6,857 nucleotides of DNA, from NCBI GenBank assembly GCA_947166165.1, contig CAMVDK010000174.1, positions 1 to 6,857 of the forward strand. The letters are read 5' to 3'. Positions 1 to 5,009 of the stretch are shown here, piece after piece. Numbering within the stretch: position 1 is the stretch's first letter; each line of letters starts with the position of its first letter. The notes below the pieces were generated by a model. That model was not told where the DNA came from. It worked only from the letters and a program-made list of their open reading frames with translations, and searched no databases. Made by a program: the position numbers and the translations under genes. The DNA comes from an uncultured Porphyromonadaceae bacterium (GTDB lineage: Bacteria > Bacteroidota > Bacteroidia > Bacteroidales > Muribaculaceae).

Positions 1-4
1 GAAA

Positions 5-72
5 TGCCTCTGAAGGAGGCCACTGTGGCTGCAGTATTCCCCCTCACCCTCGTGTGGCCTCCTTCAGAGGCA
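5..72. repeat. 19-bp perfect inverted repeat with 30-base loop
   Basis: Bases 5-23 are the exact reverse complement of 54-72. Each arm also contains its own small palindrome (GCCTC-5 bases-GAGGC), so the two strands could fold as one long hairpin or as two short ones. No T-run follows, so it is not a classic intrinsic terminator. It may still end transcription of a gene upstream of the window, or be a dispersed palindromic repeat. Confidence 0.75.
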
Positions 73-90
73 CTTTGGTTGCATCCTTTC

Positions 91-121
91 CCCTGGGCCA
101 CCGCTGCGCGGTGACCCAGGG
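91..121. repeat. 14-bp near-perfect hairpin
   Basis: Bases 91-104 pair with 108-121 around a 3-base loop, with a single mismatch. The outer end is CCCTGGG/CCCAGGG. The next 30 bases hold another hairpin (133-147). A pair of adjacent compact GC hairpins in a non-coding region resembles REP-like palindromic units. That is a resemblance only, since no second copy lies in the window. Confidence 0.6.
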
Positions 122-132
122 TTATAAAAATG

Positions 133-147
133 TTGCCCTTCGGGCAA
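133..147. repeat. Short hairpin TTGCCC-TTC-GGGCAA
   Basis: A 6-bp perfect stem closes a 3-base loop, 11 bases after the preceding hairpin. It is not followed by a T-run. Bases 148-252 beyond it hold no gene I can support. The stretch 229-241 (ATAAATTTTGC) looks like a worn copy of the promoter core found at 276 and 359. Confidence 0.5.
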
Positions 148-252
148 TTCCGCATTCCTTTCACGGTTCCGACACACTCTCGCTCGCCATTTTCAAGGCC
201 TGACTTGGGGACAACAAGTAGATAGTACCCATAAATTTTGCTTGCCGTTTTC

Positions 253-283
253 TTGCCATTGCGCTCGGTTTGCACTAATTTTG
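253..283 (+). promoter_or_regulatory. Upstream copy of Bacteroidetes-type promoter
   Basis: TTG (253-255), 20 bases, then TAATTTTG (276-283) fits the Bacteroidetes -33/-7 pattern. It lies in the first copy of a 26-base perfect direct repeat (259-284, repeated at 342-367). A transcript from here would start near 290 and run into the palindrome at 294-367. It would therefore have a folded leader, or end early as a short RNA. Confidence 0.5.
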
Positions 284-293
284 CGCCATAATC

Positions 294-367
294 GCGAAAT
301 TAGGCTGCACCTCGGCAAAAAAGCAAGCGAGCTTGCTTGTTTTGCGCTCGGTTTGCACTAATTTTGC
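294..367. repeat. Palindromic element with promoter in its right arm
   Basis: The core AAGCAAGC-GA-GCTTGCTT (321-338) is an 8-bp stem. Outward pairing continues in blocks: 315-320 with 340-345, 306-309 with 354-357, 297-303 with 358-364, and 294-295 with 366-367, giving arms of about 36 bases. The right arm repeats the sequence at 259-284 exactly over 26 bases. The left arm, read on the minus strand, contains TAATTTCG, one base off the -7 consensus, so the element could fire in both directions. TTTT follows the core stem on the plus strand, so the core could also act as a weak terminator for the upstream promoter. Confidence 0.7.
337..366 (+). promoter_or_regulatory. Promoter of the barrel/ATPase operon
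   Basis: TTG (337-339), exactly 19 bases, then TAATTTTG (359-366) is a good Bacteroidetes housekeeping-sigma promoter. Transcription would start near 373, giving a leader of about 23 bases before the ATG at 396. The box lies inside the right arm of the palindrome, so cruciform formation or a palindrome-binding protein would affect it. Confidence 0.65.
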
Positions 368-395
368 ACCGTTTTTGTTAAATGCATCTTTCATC

Positions 396-1280
396 ATGAG
401 ATTTAAGGGAATAATTGTCGTGGCGGCCTGGGCGGCCATGGGGTGTGCGGCCTGGGCTTCGGCCGACACCGTGCGCGTCATCAACAACGCCAACCAGGTG
501 GTGATCACCGAAACCAGCAGCCGAGTTCAAGTGGATGTGAAGGGTATCAACGGCGACGCCGGCAAAACCTATCAGTATGAGGCCTGCCACAGCAAGGAGG
601 GGTTGAGCACCTCGGAGCGCGAAGGGCGCGACTGGACGGTGCGCATTCCTATGGCCAAGAGCGACACCAGCAAGTGCGGCAAGCACCAGTTTGAGCTGTT
701 TCTCAGCGGTGTGTACTTCGGCTGGGGCGGCACCAGCGCCCACGACAACTGGACCGGCGCACCCAAGCTCACCCATGAGTGGGGCATCCTCAACATCCTG
801 GGCGGGGCCTACAAGTTTGGCAACCGCAACCGCCTCTCGCTCGGCATCGGCTATCAGCATCGCCAGTACCGGCTCAAGCGCGACTTCCAGTTCGTGACCG
901 CCAACGAGCAGGGCGACATCGACATCGCCACCGTGCCACCGGCCCACGAGAAGCCAAGCGCCACGCTACACAACTACACCGTTCAGTTCCCGCTGCTCTA
1001 TGCCAAGGGCTTCGGCAAAGGCTTTTGGGCCTATGGAGGCTGTGTGATGGACTGGAACTGCTATGCCAGCTACGACTACAACTACCAGACCGACAAGACC
1101 AAGCACCGCGAGACCACCCACGGCCTGCGGCAGCGCAAAATCACCTTCGATCTGCTGGCCGGACTCACCTGGCACGGCCTGGGGGCCTACTTCCGCTACA
1201 GCCCGCAGCAAGTGTTCGCCAGCGGCGCCGGACCCAAACTCGACAAGACCTGGACGCTGGGTATCACACTCGGATTCTGA
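396..1280 (+). CDS. Outer-membrane beta-barrel protein (putative)
   Basis: This 294-residue protein has a signal peptide: basic MRFK, a hydrophobic run of Ile, Val and Ala, and likely cleavage after ASA at residue 23. Residues 24-60 form a small beta-rich N-terminal part. Residues from about 98 to the end show alternating polar/aromatic strands (LFLSGVYFGW, LSLGIGYQHRQY, FWAYGGC, LGAYFRYS), and the chain ends in Phe, as is common for outer-membrane barrels. I chose ATG 396 over a TTG at 333 in the same frame because 396 gives a clean signal peptide and lies 29 bases after the -7 box, whereas 333 would lie upstream of it. The ABC ATPase follows after 3 bases, so the two are almost certainly co-transcribed. 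No specific family is recognised. It could be a partner of the transporter or simply share its operon. Confidence 0.75.
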   Translation: MRFKGIIVVAAWAAMGCAAWASADTVRVINNANQVVITETSSRVQVDVKGINGDAGKTYQYEACHSKEGLSTSEREGRDWTVRIPMAKSDTSKCGKHQFELFLSGVYFGWGGTSAHDNWTGAPKLTHEWGILNILGGAYKFGNRNRLSLGIGYQHRQYRLKRDFQFVTANEQGDIDIATVPPAHEKPSATLHNYTVQFPLLYAKGFGKGFWAYGGCVMDWNCYASYDYNYQTDKTKHRETTHGLRQRKITFDLLAGLTWHGLGAYFRYSPQQVFASGAGPKLDKTWTLGITLGF

Positions 1281-1283
1281 CCT

Positions 1284-1928
1284 ATGCATACCATCGAACT
1301 CATCAACGCCCTTCCGGCGGTGTTTGCCGGCCGCGAGCCGGTGCCGAGCCAGGTGTGGCAGTGTCCGCTCAAGCTGCAACGCGGCAAGCGCTACCTCATC
1401 GTGGCCGAGAGCGGCACTGGCAAGTCGTCGATGTGCAGCTACATCTACGGCTACCGCCGCGACTACAGCGGCACCATCGCCTTCGACGGCACCGACATCG
1501 CCACGCTCGGCGTGCCGCAGTGGTGCCAAGTGCGCCAGACGGCCATCGCCTATCTGCCGCAGGAGATGCGTCTGTTCGGCGAGCTCACGGCCCTGGAGAA
1601 CGTGCAGCTCAAGAACCGCCTCACCGCCCACAAGACCGACGACGAGATTCTCGACCTGTTCGCGCGGCTCGGCATCGCCGACAAGGTGCTCACGCCGGTG
1701 GCGCGGCTCAGCATCGGGCAGCAGCAGCGCGTGGCCATCATCCGCACGCTGTGCCAGCGCACCGACTTCTTCCTGCTCGACGAGCCGGTGAGCCACCTCG
1801 ACCAGGCCAACAACAGCATCGTGGCCGGCCTGTTTGCCGCCGAAGCCCACCGTCAGGGCGCCGCCATCGTCGTCACCTCGGTGGGCAACCACCTCAACCT
1901 CGACTACGACGAGCAGCTCAAGATGTGA
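1284..1928 (+). CDS. ABC transporter ATP-binding protein, LolD/MacB-like, with atypical motifs
   Basis: This is a 214-residue single-domain ABC ATPase, close to the usual length for LolD/MacB-type subunits. Motifs in order: Walker A AESGTGKS (41-48), Q-loop LPQE with Gln93, signature LSIGQ (142-146), Walker B FFLLDE (162-167) with Asp166 and catalytic Glu167, and D-loop SHLD (170-173). Three positions are unusual: the first Walker A Gly is Ala, the second Gly of LSGGQ is Ile, and the switch position after VVT is Ser199 rather than His. Lys47, Ser48, Gln93 and Glu167 are kept, so ATP binding is likely and hydrolysis may be slow. It probably energises the FtsX-type permease encoded at 3656, although the two genes are separated by another unit. 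It follows the barrel gene by 3 bases, and a candidate terminator lies 53 bases after its stop. Confidence 0.88.
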   Translation: MHTIELINALPAVFAGREPVPSQVWQCPLKLQRGKRYLIVAESGTGKSSMCSYIYGYRRDYSGTIAFDGTDIATLGVPQWCQVRQTAIAYLPQEMRLFGELTALENVQLKNRLTAHKTDDEILDLFARLGIADKVLTPVARLSIGQQQRVAIIRTLCQRTDFFLLDEPVSHLDQANNSIVAGLFAAEAHRQGAAIVVTSVGNHLNLDYDEQLKM

Positions 1929-1980
1929 CTGTTCGCCTCCCCCGCGATGGCGGCTGGCTGCATTCGATTCATCCGATTCG

Positions 1981-2016
1981 ACTGGTTTTCAACCCATTGA
2001 GTGTTGTCCAGTTTTT
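1981..2016 (+). terminator. Candidate intrinsic terminator after the ATPase gene
   Basis: ACTGG (1981-1985) pairs with CCAGT (2008-2012), and CAAC (1990-1993) pairs with GTTG (2003-2006) above an internal loop. Five T's (2012-2016) follow directly. The stem is modest, but its position just after the operon and before the next promoter suits a terminator. The remainder of 1929-2054 shows nothing else. Confidence 0.45.
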
Positions 2017-2054
2017 CCCGACAGCGGGTGTCAAGACATACCGACGCGAAATTG

Positions 2055-2085
2055 TTTTCGGGTTCACGAAACACCCGTAACTTTG
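2055..2085 (+). promoter_or_regulatory. Promoter of the small-membrane-protein/HTH unit
   Basis: TAACTTTG (2078-2085) is a perfect -7 box; the -33 element is weak (TTTTCG near 2055-2060). The spacer contains CGGGT (2059-2063) and ACCCG (2073-2077), a 5-bp inverted repeat that abuts the -7 box and could be an operator, perhaps for the HTH protein encoded downstream. An ATG at 2090 lies too close to the box to have a leader. The ATG at 2120 has a good ribosome binding site. Confidence 0.6.
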
Positions 2086-2119
2086 CACCATGAAAAATAA
2101 AACGAAAGGAGATAATAAC

Positions 2120-2332
2120 ATGCTCAAATTGATTTTTGCCTCGCTTGTACTGCTGGCAGGCATCACTTTCATCTGCGTCCCGCTGCTGGTGGTGTGGGTG
2201 GGCATTACGGCCCATCTGCCGTTCTAGGGTCACGTGGCTGTGACCGCCGCCGGTTTGCTGCTGTGCCATCTGGTCAAGCCGGTGTCAATCCTCACCGGTA
2301 ACGACGACCTGCCATTATCAGAGAAGAAGTGA
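2120..2332 (+). pseudogene. Small membrane protein ORF interrupted by in-frame TAG
   Basis: AAAGGAGA (2105-2112) lies 7 bases before ATG 2120, the best Shine-Dalgarno in the window. Translation gives 35 residues with one hydrophobic segment (LIFASLVLLAGITFICVPLL) and stops at TAG 2225-2227. The same frame then continues for 34 sense codons with a second hydrophobic stretch (VAVTAAGLLLCHLV) and a polar tail ending SEKK, up to TGA 2330-2332. Third codon positions in the continuation are mostly G or C, as in the neighbouring genes. The simplest reading is a 70-residue two-helix membrane protein with a nonsense change. A working 35-residue one-helix peptide, or readthrough, are alternatives. An in-frame ATG at 2090 would add 10 residues. 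I recognise no family. Confidence 0.55.
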
Positions 2333-2344
2333 ACCGCCAAGGGA

Positions 2345-3388
2345 ATGACCATCGACGAGTTTGCAAAGCGCATCAACACATCACGCACCAATGCCTACGA
2401 CATATTCAGCCGCTTGAGCATCGACATGGAGCTGCTCGCGCGCATATCCAAGGTGCTGCATCGCAATTTTTTCGCCGACATGGCCCAGCAGATGAGACTG
2501 CAACTGGGTGCGCCCACCGAGCAGTCCGTCATGGCAAATGCGAAACTGGCGTCGCTCTTCCGGCGTTTGAACGATAGAGACGACGTGGAGCCGGCATTTG
2601 CCCTGGAGCGCGAAGCACTCAAGACGATGCTCAAAGAATATTTCGAGAGCGCTCACCGCATCCCGCTGCTCATCCTCGAGACCGGCTACACGTTCGGCGC
2701 ACGCGAGGTGGTCAAACAGGTGGCCAACGAGGTGTTCCACGGCGCGGGCGCGACACCGTGCCCCAAACTGCTGGAGGCATCGAGGGTGAAGTCGTTGCCC
2801 GCCAAAGTGCTGATCGACTATATCGACTGCAACACTTTCGACTCCGTCGAGGCCAGCGATGAGCGACTGAACGAAATCGCCAGGCTGCAGAGCGACGTAA
2901 ACAAGAAGATGGTGTGCATCATCCACACCGCCCCCACCGTTTCGATGCCCGGCAGCAGCGGGGCTACGACGTTTGACCAGTGGGGAAGCGAAATATCGAT
3001 ATTCCTGTCGCGCAACGAGCAGTTCTTTGTCGCGGTACACCTCTGGACCCGCGGCAGCCTCCTGTCGTGGGCCACCGACGCACGAATGCATGAGCATGTG
3101 GTGAACTACATCCGCGAGCACACGGTGCCCGAAGGCATCCGCAAGAACCACCAGTTGGAGAACGCCTATACGTCCTTCTTTGAGACACTCATGGAGCACC
3201 GGCCCTTGCATCACGGCCCCGACTATCCCACGGCACAAGCCTACAGCCCAAGCGAGTGGCAATACGCCTCCGATTTCATAACCAATCACGAAGACATCAG
3301 CCAAGAGCACGACCTGCGCCATCTCATCCAAGACATCATCGACTTCAACGAAGCGCAAGGCACCGACCGCATCGAAGCACCGTGTTGA
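2345..3388 (+). CDS. HTH regulator-like protein with unfamiliar C-terminal domain
   Basis: In this 347-residue protein, residues 1-50 look like the DNA-binding segment common in Bacteroidales XRE-like proteins: MTIDEFAKRINTSRTNAYDI, then a SIDxELLxRISxVLxxNFF pattern. Residues about 100-240 alternate hydrophobic strands and helices: PLLILETGYTFGAREVV (107-123), KVLIDYIDC (154-162), KMVCIIHTAP (188-197) and FFVAVHLW (227-234). The spacing recalls a nucleotide-binding alpha/beta fold, but GYTFGAR lacks the P-loop Lys, so any NTPase role is speculative. There is no signal peptide or membrane helix, so the protein is cytoplasmic. It begins 12 bases after the stop of the small membrane-protein ORF, with which it probably shares a promoter. 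ATG 2345 is the first start after an in-frame TGA at 2330. Family members I recall usually have about 15-20 residues before this point, so the N-terminus may be clipped. The frame stays open after its TGA. Confidence 0.7.
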   Translation: MTIDEFAKRINTSRTNAYDIFSRLSIDMELLARISKVLHRNFFADMAQQMRLQLGAPTEQSVMANAKLASLFRRLNDRDDVEPAFALEREALKTMLKEYFESAHRIPLLILETGYTFGAREVVKQVANEVFHGAGATPCPKLLEASRVKSLPAKVLIDYIDCNTFDSVEASDERLNEIARLQSDVNKKMVCIIHTAPTVSMPGSSGATTFDQWGSEISIFLSRNEQFFVAVHLWTRGSLLSWATDARMHEHVVNYIREHTVPEGIRKNHQLENAYTSFFETLMEHRPLHHGPDYPTAQAYSPSEWQYASDFITNHEDISQEHDLRHLIQDIIDFNEAQGTDRIEAPC

Positions 3389-3508
3389 GCCTACCACCTC
3401 GAGGCGGAAGGGCTCCCGCTCGATTGCCTGAGCGATGGTACGCCCATCATGAAGGCCGGGGGAGAGGGGGATTCGGGCAAAATCTTAGCCCGAATCATCG
3501 CGCTTTGA
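3389..3508 (+). other. Coding-like in-frame extension past the HTH gene stop
   Basis: After TGA 3386-3388 the same frame runs 39 sense codons to TGA 3506-3508. The third positions are strongly G/C-biased and the peptide is protein-like (AYHLEAEGLPLDCLSDG, then TPIMKAGGEGDSGK, then ILARIIAL). It may be the original C-terminus of the HTH protein cut off by a nonsense change, or the remnant of another gene. Codons near its end coincide with a 9-bp perfect inverted repeat (3470-3478 and 3488-3496, 9-base loop). That repeat has no T-run after it but could stabilise the 3' end or bind a regulator of the promoter at 3520. Confidence 0.4.
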
Positions 3509-3519
3509 AAAAAAAACTG

Positions 3520-3527
3520 TAATTTTG
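3520..3527 (+). promoter_or_regulatory. Candidate promoter of the permease gene
   Basis: TAATTTTG is a full match to the Bacteroidetes -7 box, preceded by a nine-A tract (3508-3516). No -33 element sits at the usual spacing; TTTG at 3504-3507 is only 12 bases away. Transcription would start near 3534, leaving a leader of about 120 bases. A second, weaker possibility is TAATCTTG at 3641-3648 with TTG at 3617-3619, which would give an almost leaderless mRNA. Confidence 0.5.
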
Positions 3528-3545
3528 TACTCACGAAACTCGGCG

Positions 3546-3624
3546 GTTGCTTTTTGCCTTGTGCTCTCGCACGGCAAAAGCCGCAACAGCCCGACAGCTT
3601 CTTGATTCAGAATCAATTGTTTTT
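3546..3624 (+). promoter_or_regulatory. Folded leader with terminator-like second hairpin
   Basis: The first hairpin (3546-3587) pairs GTTGC with GCAAC (3546-3550/3583-3587), TTTTGCC with GGCAAAA (3552-3558/3573-3579), and GTGC with GCAC (3561-3564/3569-3572) over a TCTC loop, for 16 pairs in all. The second pairs TTGATT (3602-3607) with AATCAA (3611-3616) and is followed by TTGTTTTT (3617-3624). A strong upstream stem plus a weak stem with a U-tract, just before a start codon, is the layout of an attenuator or another cis-acting leader. I do not recognise a known riboswitch. Confidence 0.45.
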
Positions 3625-3655
3625 CAGCAACCCCTCACGTTAATCTTGGCGCGAC

Positions 3656-4855
3656 ATGAGCCACGACTTTTTGCTTTGGAAACTGCTGCGCACCAACATC
3701 AGCCCGGTGCAGCTCATAGGTTTCGGGCTGGCCAACCTGGTGGGACTCACGATAGTGATTCTCGCCATTCAGTTCTACCGCGACGTGCAACCTGTGTTCA
3801 GCGACGACGAGTCGTTTATCCGCAAGGACTACCTGGTGGTGACGCGCTCGGTGACGGGTGCGGGAGCCATGATGGGCGGCTCGAGCGAGTTTGCCGACAG
3901 CGCCATCGCCGACATCGAGGCGCAGCCTTGGTGCCGCAAGGTGGGGCGCTTTGCGAGCAGCGAGTTTGCCATCTACGCCACCGTGGGCCTGGGCGAGAGC
4001 GGTCGCGCCATGCACAGCCAGTTCTTTTTCGAGACCATTCCCACCGACTTCATCGACGTGGCCGACGCCGACTGGACATTCGACCCCTCCCGGCCCGAGC
4101 TGCCCGTGATTGTGGCACGCGACTACCTCTCGCTCTACAACTTCGGCTTCGCCGCCACACAGGGCCTGCCGCGCATCAGCGAGGGGCAGGTGGGCATGAT
4201 TCCGCTGCAGTTCACCTTCAGCGGCAACGGGCTGACGGAGACCATGCCCGGACGCATCGTGGGCTTCTCCAGCCGGCTGAACACGGTGATTGTGCCCGAG
4301 GAGTTCATGCGCTGGGCCAACGAGCGCTACGGCAGCGGCAACCAGCGGCAGCCCATGCGGCTCATCGTGGAGGTGAACAGCCCGGGCGACGTGAAGATTG
4401 ACCAGTATATGGCCGATCATCACTACGAGGTGGCCGGCGACAAGGCCCAGTCGAGCAAAGCGAGTTACTTCCTCACCGTGATCACGTCGATTGTGATTGT
4501 GGTGGGTGTGGTGATCAGTCTGCTGGCCTTCTTTGTGCTGATGCTCTCCATCTTCCTGCTGCTGCAGAAGAACACGCAGCGCCTGCGCGACCTGTTGCTG
4601 CTGGGCTACAGTCCGGCTCAGGTGTCGCGCCCCTACGTGCTGCTGGTGCTGGCCGTGGGCGCCGCCGTGCTGGTGCTGGCCGTGGGGGGCCTGGTGCTCG
4701 CGCGCCGCGCCTACCTGCCCATGATCGAGGCCTTCCAGCTGCCGCAGGCCAGCCTGTGGGCCGCCATCGGCGTGGGCACCGCTATCATGGCGCTCATCAC
4801 CGCCGGCAACATCATCGCCATCAGGCGCAAGGTGGCCGCGCTCTGGCTGCAGTGA
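3656..4855 (+). CDS. FtsX/LolC-like ABC transporter permease
   Basis: This 399-residue inner-membrane protein has the FtsX/MacB architecture: one N-terminal helix (about 17-40), a large periplasmic domain (about 41-270), then three helices (about 272-303, 326-348, 367-388). The loop between the second and third helices, LLLQKNTQRLRDLLLLGYSP followed by AQV, matches the coupling-helix region (xRxxExxxLrxLGxs) through which such permeases contact their ATPase. The C-terminus is basic and cytoplasmic (IAIRRKVAALWLQ). ATG 3656 gives a complete N-terminal helix; no clear Shine-Dalgarno precedes it. The family moves lipoproteins, lipids, peptides or drugs, or transmits force to periplasmic enzymes; the substrate cannot be told here. 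Its likely partner is the ATPase at 1284-1928, 1.7 kb upstream. As an FtsX-type half-transporter it would work as a homodimer or with a second permease outside the window. Confidence 0.85.
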   Translation: MSHDFLLWKLLRTNISPVQLIGFGLANLVGLTIVILAIQFYRDVQPVFSDDESFIRKDYLVVTRSVTGAGAMMGGSSEFADSAIADIEAQPWCRKVGRFASSEFAIYATVGLGESGRAMHSQFFFETIPTDFIDVADADWTFDPSRPELPVIVARDYLSLYNFGFAATQGLPRISEGQVGMIPLQFTFSGNGLTETMPGRIVGFSSRLNTVIVPEEFMRWANERYGSGNQRQPMRLIVEVNSPGDVKIDQYMADHHYEVAGDKAQSSKASYFLTVITSIVIVVGVVISLLAFFVLMLSIFLLLQKNTQRLRDLLLLGYSPAQVSRPYVLLVLAVGAAVLVLAVGGLVLARRAYLPMIEAFQLPQASLWAAIGVGTAIMALITAGNIIAIRRKVAALWLQ

Positions 4856-4868
4856 CGCCCCCCGGCCC

Positions 4869-4893
4869 GCCGCCCTGCACCCGCGCGGGCGGC
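4869..4893 (+). terminator. GC-rich hairpin after the permease gene
   Basis: GCCGCCC (4869-4875) pairs perfectly with GGGCGGC (4887-4893) over an 11-base loop, 13 bases after the permease stop. No T-run follows, so it would be a poor intrinsic terminator. It could still mark the 3' end or protect the mRNA from exonucleases. Confidence 0.3.
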
Positions 4894-4946
4894 ATGACAA
4901 TGCCGCGACAATCGCGCGCCGCGACACGGTTTTGACACCGGCCACA

Positions 4947-4977
4947 TTGTTTGAGTCAGAATTATTTACTACCTTTG
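4947..4977 (+). promoter_or_regulatory. Promoter of the CotH-dockerin gene
   Basis: TTG (4947-4949), 20 bases, then TACCTTTG (4970-4977) matches the Bacteroidetes pattern. Transcription would start near 4984, about 26 bases before ATG 5010. This also rules out the in-frame TTG at 4932 as the start. Confidence 0.65.
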
Positions 4978-5009
4978 CAGCGATATTCACCCCAATTAAC
5001 GCCCAACTC

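Noticed and set aside
259..367. Two 26-base repeats as a minimal CRISPR array
   Set aside because: There are only two copies, the intervening 57 bases are an inverted version of the repeat, and the repeat contains a promoter.
333..395. TTG start adding 21 residues to the barrel protein
   Set aside because: It precedes the -7 box at 359 and would put a non-signal sequence ahead of a clear signal peptide.
779..2080. 433-codon plus-strand frame overlapping the barrel and ATPase genes
   Set aside because: Its Arg/His/Gln-rich translation has no recognisable motif, while the two overlapping genes have a signal peptide and full ABC motifs.
2036..2119. ATG 2090 as the start of the small membrane protein
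   Set aside because: It is in frame but only 5 bases after the -7 box, whereas ATG 2120 has a strong, well-spaced ribosome binding site.
2381..3397. 338-codon minus-strand frame opposite the HTH gene
   Set aside because: It has no recognisable domain and no promoter, and it mirrors the codon bias of the plus-strand gene. The same reasoning applies to minus-strand frames 966-1892 and 4962-6095.
3455..3484. GEGDSGK as a P-loop in the extension after the HTH gene
   Set aside because: The Lys is followed by Ile rather than Ser/Thr, and it lies 11 residues before the end of the frame with no Walker B beyond it. It is probably chance.
4932..5009. TTG start adding 26 residues to the CotH protein
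   Set aside because: It lies upstream of the promoter box at 4970 and would bury the signal peptide.
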